Assembly: GCA_049700455.1 (NCBI GenBank)
Contig: JBNAVJ010000002.1
Span: 62,001 to 126,000, forward strand
Reading direction: 5' to 3'
From: JBNAVJ01 sp049700455
GTDB lineage: Bacteria; Bacteroidota; Ignavibacteria; Tepidaquicellales; Tepidaquicellaceae
Length of the DNA: 64,000 nucleotides
Below the pieces are notes generated by a model. The model made no database searches, was not told the origin of the DNA, and was given only the letters and a program-made list of their open reading frames with translations. This document shows, piece by piece, positions 52,571 through 61,671 of this stretch. Made by a program: the position numbers and the translations under genes. The stretch's first letter is position 1, and every line of letters starts with the position of its first letter.

Positions 52571-53950
52571 TTAGAGTAACGTACCTGAAAGGATAAGAGT
52601 AGCCACAGTAAAATATATAACAAGACCGGTAACATCAACAAGAGTAGCAACAAAGGGAGCAGAGGAAGTTGCAGGATCAAGTTTAAGAGCCTTAAGTATC
52701 AAAGGTAAAGTAGAACCAGCAAGGGTTCCCCATAACACTACCCCTATTAAAGCAATCGCCACTGTAATAGCAATAGGCAGCCAGTGTTCACCATAAACGT
52801 TACCTACATATTGCCAGACAGATATTCGCAAAAATCCAATTGCACCCAGAATTGCACCAAGCGATAAACCCGAAAGTAATTCACGACGCACTACCTTGAG
52901 CCAATCTCTTACAGTTATTTCACCAAGCGCCAGGGCACGAATCACAAGGGTAGCTGCCTGTGAACCCGAATTACCCCCACTGGAAATAATGAGGGGAATA
53001 AACAAAGCAAGCACCACCGCACGAGCAATCTCGTGTTCGAAGAACCCCATTGCAGTTGCAGTTAACATCTCACTTAAAAATAAAATCACAAGCCATCCAG
53101 CCCGCTTCTGTACCATTTTGGGTAAGGGAGTTGATATATAAGGCAAATCCAGAGATTCCATACCACCAAACTTCTGAACATCTTCGGTTGTTTCTTCTTC
53201 AATAACATCAAAAACATCATCAGCTGTAACAATACCAACAAGATAATTCTCTTTGTTCACTACAGGCAAGACATACACATCATATTCCCTGAATAATTCC
53301 ACTGCTTTTTCCTGATCATCTGTAACCTGAAGGCTAACTACAGTTTCTTTCATTATGTCGGTAACCTTAGTTGATGGTTCAGCAAGAAGTATATCTTTAA
53401 TTGATATTTCATCAAGCAATTTCCCTTGTTGATCAGTAACAAATAGAGTTTCAATATATTCAACCTGAGAGCCAACTTTTCTTATATGTTCCAGAACTTC
53501 CCCAATTGACCAGTGGGATTTAATAGCAATAAAATCAGGTGTCATTAATCTACCAACCGAATCCTCAGGATACCCAAGCAAACTTATAGCCACTGAACGC
53601 TCTTCAGGTGCAAGCAACCTTATAAGTTTTTTCACAAATGGTCCCGGTAATTCCTCCAATAGTTCAGTTCGGTCGTCTGGTGACATTTCATTCAACACCT
53701 CAGCAATTTCTTTATCAGTAAACGATTTCAAAAGTGATTCCTGAACATCGTGTTCAAGATACTCAAAAGTATCAGCGGCAAGTTCATTTGGTAAGAAGCG
53801 GAATAATATTGCTCGTTCTTTTTCTTCTATGTTTTCGATTATATCTGCAATTTCAGATGGATGTAAATCAAGAACAACCTCTTTAAGAATATTCCACTCC
53901 TTTCGTTCTATCATTTCCAGAATTTCTGGTCTAAGGAGCTGTCCAATCAT
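52571..53950 (-). CDS. mgtE: Magnesium transporter MgtE
   Basis: A 459-residue Mg2+ channel. The N-terminal superhelical MgtE_N domain (about 1-130) holds HPSEIADIIENIEEKERAIL and RTELLEELPGPFVKKLIRLL. Two CBS domains follow (about 130-255, with the regulatory VGIVTADDVFDVIEEETTED). Five membrane helices then contain FIPLIISSGGNSGSQAATLV, with the pore-lining asparagine and aspartate region. The ATG at 53950 (MIGQLLRPE) is used rather than the TTG at 53977. A 51-base hairpin lies in the leader about 100 bases upstream. In known MgtE the CBS domains close the channel when Mg2+ is high. Confidence 0.93.
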   Translation of the reverse strand: MIGQLLRPEILEMIERKEWNILKEVVLDLHPSEIADIIENIEEKERAILFRFLPNELAADTFEYLEHDVQESLLKSFTDKEIAEVLNEMSPDDRTELLEELPGPFVKKLIRLLAPEERSVAISLLGYPEDSVGRLMTPDFIAIKSHWSIGEVLEHIRKVGSQVEYIETLFVTDQQGKLLDEISIKDILLAEPSTKVTDIMKETVVSLQVTDDQEKAVELFREYDVYVLPVVNKENYLVGIVTADDVFDVIEEETTEDVQKFGGMESLDLPYISTPLPKMVQKRAGWLVILFLSEMLTATAMGFFEHEIARAVVLALFIPLIISSGGNSGSQAATLVIRALALGEITVRDWLKVVRRELLSGLSLGAILGAIGFLRISVWQYVGNVYGEHWLPIAITVAIALIGVVLWGTLAGSTLPLILKALKLDPATSSAPFVATLVDVTGLVIYFTVATLILSGTLL

Positions 53951-54049
53951 AATCTTTACTATTTTTTTAAGATGCAAATTTCATATGAAAACTAAAAGTA
54001 AAAATTTATTCCAATTATAAACTAAATCTATCAATATTCAACTTCGTCG

Positions 54050-54100
54050 GGTTCACAACTCAGCTAATTGTTAAAATAACAATTCTACAGAGATTGAACC
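54050..54100. promoter_or_regulatory. 51-base nested hairpin / 19-base palindrome upstream of mgtE
   Basis: An inner perfect palindrome AATTGTTA-AAA-TAACAATT (54066-54084) is enclosed by a CTC/GAG pair and an outer GGTTCA/TGAACC stem, so the whole segment can fold as one rod. It lies between the divergent mgtE and tRNA-Gly genes. The inner part resembles metal-regulator operators of the TGTTA-n3-TAACA type (Fur/Zur-like), and the long fold could instead be an mRNA leader element. Neither is proven. Confidence 0.45.
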
Positions 54101-54198
54101 TGTTTCGTTTTTTTACTTAGTGTAAAAATCACTTACTTTTTAAACAAGATGAATTTAGGAGGTGAATTGTTGGAAAAGATTTAATATTTTACATTTGT

Positions 54199-54270
<72 letters not shown>

Positions 54271-54328
54271 CTTTTATTTTACTTTCCTATCAAAAATAAT
54301 TCTTTTATTTTATCTTTAATATAATAAT

Positions 54329-55405
54329 ATGTCAAAGATTTTTTTTACAGTTGGACCAACACAGATTTACCCTGAAGTTCAGGAATTTTATAGAGAAGCA
54401 TTTGAAAAAGATATTCCATCTATTCCTCATAGAAGTCAGGCTTTTTCCGAAATAGTAAGAACTACCATTAAGGAACTTCAGAAACTTCTTAACGTTCCTG
54501 ATAACTTCTATTTTTTCTTTCTTTCATCCGCTACCGAATGTATGGAACGAACAATAGAAAGTTTAGTAGCCTTTAAAAGTACACACTTTGTGAATGGGTA
54601 TTTTGCAAAAAGATTTAATGACATTGCAGTACAACTACGGAGAAAAGTGCAGACCTTTACTATCCCTTTCGGTAAGAATTTCTCGTTTTCTAACTACACC
54701 ATCGACCCTGATTCTGAAATGATTTGCCTGACCCTAAACGAAACAAGTACTGGTGTTGCAATTAATCCGGACGAAATTGTTAACCTTAAAAAAAACAATC
54801 CAGATAAAATTGTTGCCGTAGATGCCGTCACGGCTTTCCCTTATTATAGATTGACTTTTAACTATGTCGATGTTGCATTTTTCTCAGTACAAAAAGGTTT
54901 TGGAATGCCTGCTGGGCTGGGGGTTTTAATGGTAAACAAAAATTGCTTAACTAAAGCCCATTCCATTATTAAAGAAAATGTATGTACTGGTTCTTTCAAT
55001 AACTTTATTAACCTCGCTGAAAAAGCAGAAAAATACCAAACCTCAGTAACGCCTAATGCTCTTGCAATTTATGTGCTCGGTCGTGTAGCAAATATGCTTA
55101 ATAATCTCGATCCTGATTATATTACTTCAACAACCGAGAAAAAGGCTAAACTTATCTACGATTATTTTGATACAAGAGAAGACATACGTCCATTTGTGGA
55201 GGACACTAACTCACGCTCCAAAACTACAATCGTTCTTCAAGTTTCAGGTAATATAGAACATATTTTAAAGAAGCTTGAACATAACGACCTTATTATAAGC
55301 AAAGGATATGCTGATTTTAAAAAGCAACACATCAGAATAGGAAATTTCCCGATGCATAAAATACCGGATGTTTTAAATTTGCTTTATTTATTCAAAAAAA
55401 TTTAA
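54329..55405 (+). CDS. serC: Phosphoserine aminotransferase-like class V aminotransferase
   Basis: A 358-residue PLP enzyme. The start KIFFTVGPTQIYPEVQEFY and PSIPHRSQAFSEI are typical of the SerC/class V group. The Schiff-base lysine is in FSVQKGFGMPAGLG, the PLP contacts lie in SSATECMERTI, and the C-terminal RIGNFPMHKIPDVLNLL matches the phosphoserine-transaminase ending. It should convert phosphohydroxypyruvate to phosphoserine in serine synthesis. Alanine-glyoxylate or related activity is the alternative, because the class V fold is shared. It starts 58 bases after the tRNA and runs directly into rarA. Confidence 0.85.
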   Translation: MSKIFFTVGPTQIYPEVQEFYREAFEKDIPSIPHRSQAFSEIVRTTIKELQKLLNVPDNFYFFFLSSATECMERTIESLVAFKSTHFVNGYFAKRFNDIAVQLRRKVQTFTIPFGKNFSFSNYTIDPDSEMICLTLNETSTGVAINPDEIVNLKKNNPDKIVAVDAVTAFPYYRLTFNYVDVAFFSVQKGFGMPAGLGVLMVNKNCLTKAHSIIKENVCTGSFNNFINLAEKAEKYQTSVTPNALAIYVLGRVANMLNNLDPDYITSTTEKKAKLIYDYFDTREDIRPFVEDTNSRSKTTIVLQVSGNIEHILKKLEHNDLIISKGYADFKKQHIRIGNFPMHKIPDVLNLLYLFKKI

Positions 55406-55406
55406 A

Positions 55407-56705
55407 TTGGATTTATTCGCTTCACATACAAACAAAAAGTCATACATCCCACTGGCTGAAAGGATGAGACCTCAGAACCTTGATGAGTTTTACGGTCAGG
55501 AACATCTAGTTGGAGAAGGAAAGCCCATTCGAAAGATGATTGAAACTAATAATCCAGTATCAATGATTTTATGGGGTCCCCCGGGAGTTGGGAAAACCAC
55601 TCTTGCTAAAATCATTGCCAATTCTGTAAAAGCAGAATTTATCCAGATTTCAGCGGTTGCATCTGGAGTAAAAGAGGTACGTGACATTATTGAAAAAGCA
55701 AAATATAACAAAACCTTTTCAGGTCTTAAAACTATTCTTTTTATTGATGAAATTCATAGATTTAATAAAGCACAACAGGATTCTCTTTTACATAGTGTTG
55801 AGGATGGAACAATTATTTTGATTGGGGCAACAACAGAAAATCCATCCTTTGAAGTAATTTCTCCTCTTCTTTCCCGTTGTAGAATCTTTACTCTGTATGA
55901 ACTATCAAAGGAACATTTTGAAAAGATTATTGATTCCACTCTTAAAAAACAATTCAAAGACAAAAAAATCATATTCGAAGATACAGAATTTCTTATCTAT
56001 CTTTCTGGCGGTGACGCGAGAAAGTTACTTAATGGTATAGAGTTTTCTATTTCTTTTGCAAAACCTTCTGAAGATGGAACAATTTTTATCAGCAATGAAA
56101 TTTTGAAAGAAGTATTTCAGACAAAATATATTAAGTTTGATAAAAATGCAGAGGAACATTACAATATAATTAGCGCTTTTATAAAAAGTATAAGGGGAAG
56201 CGACCCTGATGCAGCAATTTACTGGCTTGCCCGAATGTTAAAGGGTGGTGAAGACCCAAAGTTTATTGCTCGGCGGATGATTATTCTCGCTTCAGAAGAT
56301 ATAGGGAACGCTGATCCTTTTGCACTTGTGCTTGCCACAAATGCTTTTACTGCTATTGATTATATAGGGATGCCTGAAGCAAGAATTATTTTATCCCATA
56401 CTGCAACCTATCTTGCATCCTGTCCAAAGAGCAACGCCGCCTATCTTGCTATTGAAAACGCAATGAAAGATGTTGAAAATTTGCCACTTTATGATGTACC
56501 TCTGCATTTAAGGAATGCTCCTACAAAACTTATGCAGGATTTAAAATATGGGAAAGATTACAAGTATCCCCACGACTTTGAAGGGCATTTTGTTGAGCAA
56601 CAATACTTACCAACCCAACTCAGAGACAAAACTTATTACCGCCCCACCAATATCGGAAGAGAAAGATTACTTAAAGAATACCTCAGTTCTTTGAGAAAGA
56701 AATAA
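55407..56705 (+). CDS. rarA: Replication-associated recombination protein A (AAA+ ATPase)
   Basis: A 432-residue RarA/MgsA ATPase acting at stalled replication forks. Walker A is GPPGVGKTT (57-65), FIDEIHRFNKAQQD is Walker B, and IGATTENPSFEVISPLLSRC is sensor 1 with the arginine finger region. The C-terminal domain has GGDARKLLNGIEF, RGSDPDAAIYWLARML and the YKYPHDFEGHFVEQQYLP ending. The family begins with M-D-L-F just before PLAERMRPQNLDEFYGQEHL, so the TTG at 55407 is the start. It follows the SerC-like stop by one base. Confidence 0.95.
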   Translation: MDLFASHTNKKSYIPLAERMRPQNLDEFYGQEHLVGEGKPIRKMIETNNPVSMILWGPPGVGKTTLAKIIANSVKAEFIQISAVASGVKEVRDIIEKAKYNKTFSGLKTILFIDEIHRFNKAQQDSLLHSVEDGTIILIGATTENPSFEVISPLLSRCRIFTLYELSKEHFEKIIDSTLKKQFKDKKIIFEDTEFLIYLSGGDARKLLNGIEFSISFAKPSEDGTIFISNEILKEVFQTKYIKFDKNAEEHYNIISAFIKSIRGSDPDAAIYWLARMLKGGEDPKFIARRMIILASEDIGNADPFALVLATNAFTAIDYIGMPEARIILSHTATYLASCPKSNAAYLAIENAMKDVENLPLYDVPLHLRNAPTKLMQDLKYGKDYKYPHDFEGHFVEQQYLPTQLRDKTYYRPTNIGRERLLKEYLSSLRKK

Positions 56706-56706
56706 C

Positions 56707-57201
56707 CTAAAGAATTTTTTTAATTATTGCCTCAAAAAAACTATAATGATGCCCCCCAATTACAACTTCAACCATAGTGTTGTTTCTATCATAAATAAAA
56801 CTCGCAGGGATTGCCCCCTCCCATTTTTTGTCAAAATAATTTATTATATCCTCTACATTATTTTTAACATCTATATAATAAGTTGAGAAATCAATATTAT
56901 TTTCCTTCAGGAAAGGAATGACTTTTGAATCAACTTCCTCTTTAAAATCCAGGCTTATCAATATCAACTCAAAGTTTTCATTCTTGTAGTTCCTATAAAG
57001 TTTTACAAGGTCCGGAAATTCCTCAACACATGGTTTACACCAGCTTGCCCACAAATTAATTAATACAACTTTACCAGAATTTGCTTTTCTAATGACATCA
57101 ATATCTGAAATCTTGTCTAAAGTAACAATTTCCTGTGGCATTGCCTGTGAACAAAACAAAGCTATAAATGACAACATTATGAGAAAACTTCTGATTTTCA
57201 T
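56707..57201 (-). CDS. Thioredoxin-like TlpA/ResA family protein
   Basis: A 164-residue exported thioredoxin-fold protein. A signal peptide (FLIMLSFIALFCSQAMPQ) precedes LINLWASWCKPCVEEFPDLV, which holds the C-x-x-C redox site (WCKPC). The GAIPASFIYDRNNT cis-proline loop is also present. Such proteins reduce disulfides or apocytochromes in the periplasm. The start overlaps the preceding redoxin gene by four bases, indicating a two-gene redox unit. It ends two bases from the convergent rarA. Confidence 0.88.
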   Translation of the reverse strand: MKIRSFLIMLSFIALFCSQAMPQEIVTLDKISDIDVIRKANSGKVVLINLWASWCKPCVEEFPDLVKLYRNYKNENFELILISLDFKEEVDSKVIPFLKENNIDFSTYYIDVKNNVEDIINYFDKKWEGAIPASFIYDRNNTMVEVVIGGHHYSFFEAIIKKIL

Positions 57202-57779
57202 TTTTCCACCCTTTTAATTGAACAGCCAAATTGTTTTGTGATTTTTGTCGTAACTTCTTTCCCTGCGAGAATTTCATCAAGTGCATTCTTCAAGTCCTGT
57301 TGAGTAACTTCAGATGCATTTCGATTGTCATCAATTCTACCGTGATAGAGTAATATGTAATCCTTTGAGAGCACAAAAACCTCAGGAGTACGAGTAGCAC
57401 CAAATAAATCAGCTACAACATTATTGACATCTTTTAACATCGGGAATACATACCCGTTCTTGTTTTTATGTTCAATAACTTCATCTATACTCTCAGTATT
57501 ATTTGAATTAATACCCCAGAAAACAACTTTACTTTTTTGGTATTCACTCGCAAGCTGGTTGATTCTTTCAGTATAAGGTTGAACATAAGGACATTCAGTT
57601 GACCAAAACATTATTACTATCGCTTCGACATCTTTCACATCATAAAGATGGTATGTAATCCCATCGTAATTTTTAATTGTGAAGTCCTTAGCCTTTTCCC
57701 CAGGCTCAATGGAATATCCTTTAGTTACAAATAGTGTTAATAGAACAGTAAAAATACTAATTAGCTTTTTTATCATCAT
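57198..57779 (-). CDS. Exported redoxin/peroxiredoxin-like protein
   Basis: A 193-residue thioredoxin-fold protein with an N-terminal signal peptide (ISIFTVLLTLFVTKGYS). PGEKAKDFTIKNYDGITYHL and IVIMFWSTECPYVQPYTERI belong to the AhpC/TSA-redoxin group known in Bacteroidota, with a single Cys where classical thioredoxins have C-x-x-C, so a peroxidase or thiol-transfer role is likelier than plain disulfide reduction. A second cysteine lies close to the end (FGCSIKRVEK). It is translationally coupled to the TlpA-like gene downstream. Confidence 0.82.
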   Translation of the reverse strand: MMIKKLISIFTVLLTLFVTKGYSIEPGEKAKDFTIKNYDGITYHLYDVKDVEAIVIMFWSTECPYVQPYTERINQLASEYQKSKVVFWGINSNNTESIDEVIEHKNKNGYVFPMLKDVNNVVADLFGATRTPEVFVLSKDYILLYHGRIDDNRNASEVTQQDLKNALDEILAGKEVTTKITKQFGCSIKRVEK

Positions 57780-57829
57780 AGTTGTATAATTTGTAAGCTA
57801 AAACAGATAGGTCATACAAAAAAGTTCCT

Positions 57830-58855
57830 TCACAATAGAACCGACTGAAAGACCTTTAAAGACTCTTCAACTTCCTCCAAAGATACATCGAGATGGAAGA
57901 CCGCTCTGATATAATCAAAGCTTCCCGATGAAACCAGCACTCCTCGTTCTTTTAATAGTGCAATTAACTGGCTCTTAGGAAACTTGTTTTGCCGAAAGAT
58001 TACTATATTTGTGTGAACGTTTTGAAGATTAATTTCTACCCCTGGAATAGATGCAATACTTTGAGCAAAAAACTTTGCTTTCTGGTGGTCTTCTTTTAAA
58101 CGTTCAATATTATGTTCAAGTGCATATAAAGCCGCAGCTGCAAGTATGCCAGCCTGTCTCATTCCACCACCAAGAATCTTCCGCCATTTGTGTGCACGTG
58201 CAATAAAACTTGCATCACCACAAAGTATTGAACCAACTGGAGCTCCAAGTCCTTTTGAAAAACAAAATGAAATTGAGTCAAAATAAGAAGCATATTCTTT
58301 TATAGTAATACCCGTTTCAACTGAAGCATTAAAAATTCTTGCCCCATCAAGATGAGTTTTAATACCCTGTTCTTTGGCAAAAACGGTGATTTCCCGAATT
58401 GACTCAATAGGTTGTATTATTCCGCCTGCACGGTTATGAGTGTTCTCTATACAAATTAAAGTATTCTCAGGGAAATAATAAACTTTGTCCCGCAGATACC
58501 TCTTTATTAACTCAACACTCATTACTCCATTTGTTCCTTGAATAGGCATCACCTGTACACCCGATATTACAGAAGGTGCTGCGTTTTCATAATTATATAT
58601 ATGAGATTCAGCCTCTACAATTATCTCATCACCAGGTTTAGTATGAGCCTTCACAGCAAGTTGATTGCCCAGCGAACCACTGGTCACAAATAGTGCTCTT
58701 TCCTTTCCAGTAAGTTCAGCACATTTATCCTGTAACTTATTAATTGTAGGGTCTTCTCCAAAAACATCATCCCCCACTTCTGCCACCATCATTGCTTCAC
58801 GCATTGGTTTAGATGGCTTTGTAACTGTGTCGCTTCTTAAATCAATATATCTCAT
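57830..58855 (-). CDS. ltaE: Low-specificity L-threonine aldolase
   Basis: A 341-residue PLP enzyme that splits L-threonine to glycine and acetaldehyde. The start RYIDLRSDTVTKPSKPMREAM and the DVFGEDPTINKLQ segment are diagnostic of the family. The PLP lysine is in SISFCFSKGLGAPVGSILCG, with THLDGARIFNA contacting the cofactor. The length is normal. Two bases separate its start from the gyrA stop. Other PLP aldolases of the fold (for example phenylserine aldolase) are less likely. Confidence 0.93.
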   Translation of the reverse strand: MRYIDLRSDTVTKPSKPMREAMMVAEVGDDVFGEDPTINKLQDKCAELTGKERALFVTSGSLGNQLAVKAHTKPGDEIIVEAESHIYNYENAAPSVISGVQVMPIQGTNGVMSVELIKRYLRDKVYYFPENTLICIENTHNRAGGIIQPIESIREITVFAKEQGIKTHLDGARIFNASVETGITIKEYASYFDSISFCFSKGLGAPVGSILCGDASFIARAHKWRKILGGGMRQAGILAAAALYALEHNIERLKEDHQKAKFFAQSIASIPGVEINLQNVHTNIVIFRQNKFPKSQLIALLKERGVLVSSGSFDYIRAVFHLDVSLEEVEESLKVFQSVLL

Positions 58856-58857
58856 TA

Positions 58858-61341
58858 CTAAAACAATGAATTTTGTTGACCATTGCCGTTACCATTATTT
58901 TCTTTATCTTCTTCAACAATTCTCGCAACTGCAGAAATTCTATCCTTATCATCAAGTTTTATAAGCCTTACACCCTGAGCATTACGACCCATTACACGAA
59001 TATCTTTTACCTTCTGTCTTATTAATATACCTCGGTTGGTAATTATCATCAAATCATCGCTATCAGTTACTTCCTTGATGGAAATCAACTTCCCAACTTT
59101 TTCCGTAGTTTTTACGGTTATGACACCTTTGCCACCTCGATTTGTAACTCTATAATCAGTAAGTTCACTACGTTTGCCATATCCTCTATCAGTAACAACA
59201 AGAATTGTTGCACTTGGTCTCACAACTGCAACCAACCCAATCACATAATCACCTTTCACAAGTTTGATTGCACGTACACCAGTTGCAGTTCTACCCATTT
59301 CTCTGACCTGTGACTCATTGAATCTAATGGCTTGTCCTTCATGAGTTCCTATCAATAGTTCTTGCGAACCATTCGTTAATTTTACATCAACAAGAATATC
59401 GCCTTTATTTAAATTAATAGCATTAATTCCATTCCTGCGAATGTTTGAATATTGTTCAAGTCTGGTTTTCTTAATTATGCCCATTCGTGTAACCATTGTC
59501 ACATAGAGATCATCAGAAAAATCTTTTACCATCACAAAAGCAGAAATAGATTCGTCTTGTTCTTTCTCTATAAGATTAATAATGGAACGTCCTCGAGAAG
59601 TTCTCGTCCCCTCGGGTATATCATAGACCTTAAGCCAGTAACATCTCCCTTTATCAGTAAAAAACATTATATATTGATGAGTAGAAGCAATAAACATATG
59701 CTCAATAAAGTCATCTTCAGTTCCAGTGGATGCACCTTTTATCCCTTTACCACCACGATTTTGAGCACGATAAGAAGAAACCGGGATTCTTTTTATAAAT
59801 CCTTTATTTGAAATGGTAATTACCACATCTTCTTCTTTTACGAGTTCTTTCATCATTTCATCATCTGTCATTTTCTTCACATCATAAATTACCGAGGTGC
59901 GTCTCTCATCACCAAACCTTTGTTTCAGCTCTGTTAATTCTTCAATAATTAGTTCTTTTCTAAGTGCCTCACTTGCAAGAATCCTCTTAAGCCGCTCAAT
60001 AGTTTTAAGGACCTGTTTATATTCTTCTTCAATCTTTTTACGTTCAAGACCAGTTAGCCTTTGTAGCCTCATATCAAGAATAGCCTGAGATTGAACCTCA
60101 GACAATTTAAACCGTTTCATCAAGGATTCTTTAGCAGTAGGAACATCCTTAGATTTCTTTATAACTTTTATTATTTCATCTATATTATCAAGAGCTATAA
60201 TATATCCCTCTAATATATGTGCCCTTTTTTCTGCAGCATCAAGTTCAAACTTCGACCTTCGGACTATAACATCAAGTCTGTGTTTTATAAAGAGTTCCAT
60301 TATCTGCTTGAGATTCAGAATACGTGGGACTCCATCTACCAGTGCCAACATTATTACACCAAAAGTAACCTGCATTTGAGTATGTTTATAGAGGTTGTTC
60401 ATTATCACGTGAGGATTACTATCTCGTTTTAACCCTATTACTATTCTCATTCCATCTCTATCGCTTTCATCATTAACTGATGCAATGTCAGGAATCTTCT
60501 TTTCTCGAGCCAGTTCTGCTATGGCTTCTATAAGATTGGCTTTGTTGACCTGATATGGTATTTCTGTTATTACAATATTCTGTTTACCTGTTTTATCAGT
60601 TTCTATAGATGCTCGCGCACGGAGTATTATTTTCCCCCTACCTGTTTCATAAGCTTCACGTACAGGTTGATATCCATAGATAATTCCTCCAGTCGGGAAG
60701 TCTGGAGCTGTAATATACTTCATTATTTTACTTATCTCAGCCTCTGGGTTTTTAATTAAATAAATCAAACCATCAACAACTTCATTCAAATTATGAGGAG
60801 GAATGTTAGTTGCCATCCCAACCGCAATTCCATTTGAGCCATTTACAAGCAAGTTAGGTAATACAGTCGGTAAAACTACAGGCTCTTTAAGTGTCTCATC
60901 AAAATTTGGAACAAAATCAACTGTGTTTTTGTCTATATCCGCAAGCATTGTTTCAGCAATACGCGCAAGCCTGGCTTCAGTATATCTCATTGCAGCAGGA
61001 GAATCCCCATCAATGGAACCAAAGTTACCCTGACCATCTACAAGTGGATATCTAAGAGAAAAATCCTGAACCATCCGTACCATTGTGTCATACACAGCCT
61101 TATCACCGTGAGGGTGAAATTTTCCAAGAACTTCCCCTACTATCCTTGCCGATTTTTTATATGGTTTATTTGGAGTTAATCCTAACTCACTCATTCCATA
61201 AAGGACTCTCCGATGCACGGGTTTCAATCCGTCTCTGACATCAGGGAGTGCACGAGAAACTATTACAGACATTGAATAGTCAATGTATGAAGACTTCATT
61301 TCGTCTTCAATATTGACAGGAACTATTTTTTCATTAGGCAT
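58858..61341 (-). CDS. gyrA: DNA gyrase subunit A
   Basis: An 827-residue type II topoisomerase subunit that breaks and rejoins DNA. The breakage-rejoining domain has DVRDGLKPVHRRVLYGM (34-50), GKFHPHGD (73-80) and the active Tyr120 in AAMRYTEARL. The C-terminal beta-pinwheel has the GyrA box QNRGGKG plus a second TNRGGKG-like repeat, and ends in an acidic tail of the ENNGNGNGQQNSLF type. In the quinolone-determining region the residue matching E. coli Ser83 is Lys81, while Asp87 (here D85) is kept. GyrB is not in the window. Confidence 0.97.
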   Translation of the reverse strand: MPNEKIVPVNIEDEMKSSYIDYSMSVIVSRALPDVRDGLKPVHRRVLYGMSELGLTPNKPYKKSARIVGEVLGKFHPHGDKAVYDTMVRMVQDFSLRYPLVDGQGNFGSIDGDSPAAMRYTEARLARIAETMLADIDKNTVDFVPNFDETLKEPVVLPTVLPNLLVNGSNGIAVGMATNIPPHNLNEVVDGLIYLIKNPEAEISKIMKYITAPDFPTGGIIYGYQPVREAYETGRGKIILRARASIETDKTGKQNIVITEIPYQVNKANLIEAIAELAREKKIPDIASVNDESDRDGMRIVIGLKRDSNPHVIMNNLYKHTQMQVTFGVIMLALVDGVPRILNLKQIMELFIKHRLDVIVRRSKFELDAAEKRAHILEGYIIALDNIDEIIKVIKKSKDVPTAKESLMKRFKLSEVQSQAILDMRLQRLTGLERKKIEEEYKQVLKTIERLKRILASEALRKELIIEELTELKQRFGDERRTSVIYDVKKMTDDEMMKELVKEEDVVITISNKGFIKRIPVSSYRAQNRGGKGIKGASTGTEDDFIEHMFIASTHQYIMFFTDKGRCYWLKVYDIPEGTRTSRGRSIINLIEKEQDESISAFVMVKDFSDDLYVTMVTRMGIIKKTRLEQYSNIRRNGINAINLNKGDILVDVKLTNGSQELLIGTHEGQAIRFNESQVREMGRTATGVRAIKLVKGDYVIGLVAVVRPSATILVVTDRGYGKRSELTDYRVTNRGGKGVITVKTTEKVGKLISIKEVTDSDDLMIITNRGILIRQKVKDIRVMGRNAQGVRLIKLDDKDRISAVARIVEEDKENNGNGNGQQNSLF

Positions 61342-61383
61342 ATAATTTATCCATCTTTAGAAATGTTAACTATAACTTAAATG

Positions 61384-61456
61384 TGGAGCTAACGGGATTC
61401 GAACCCGTCACCCCTTCGTTGCGAACGAAGTGCTCTACCAGCTGAGCTATAGCCCC
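61384..61456 (-). tRNA. tRNA-Ala (CGC)
   Basis: On the minus strand: acceptor GGGGCTA paired with TAGCTCC (one G-U) and discriminator A, D-arm AGCTCAGCTGGTAGAGC, anticodon arm CTTCG-TTCGCAA-CGAAG, T-arm ACGGG-TTCGAAT-CCCGT. The loop TTCGCAA gives anticodon CGC, decoding alanine GCG. CCA is not encoded. It lies between gyrA and the T9SS gene. Confidence 0.95.
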
Positions 61457-61608
61457 TCGTGTTTGATACAAAATATGAATTTACCTAAAATTTTCTACGA
61501 TTACAATGGAAACAAATTCCCAGAATACAAAAGCAATACCTATTAGTTATAAAAAAAACAGGAAAGAGTTTAGAAAAAATAGAGTCAGATCTCCAAACCA
61601 CTATAAAG

Positions 61609-61645
61609 AAAGAGGGGGGCAACTCTCCGAGTTGCCCCCCTCTTT
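61609..61645. terminator. Strong GC-rich terminator hairpin
   Basis: A 17-base perfect stem (left arm AAAGAGGGGGGCAACTC, loop TCC) lies 27 bases after the stop of the T9SS cargo gene. It is flanked by T-rich sequence on both strands, so it can stop transcription either way. It is the most GC-rich hairpin in an AT-rich window. Confidence 0.85.
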
Positions 61646-61671
61646 TCTAACTATCTATCAAAATAAAAACA

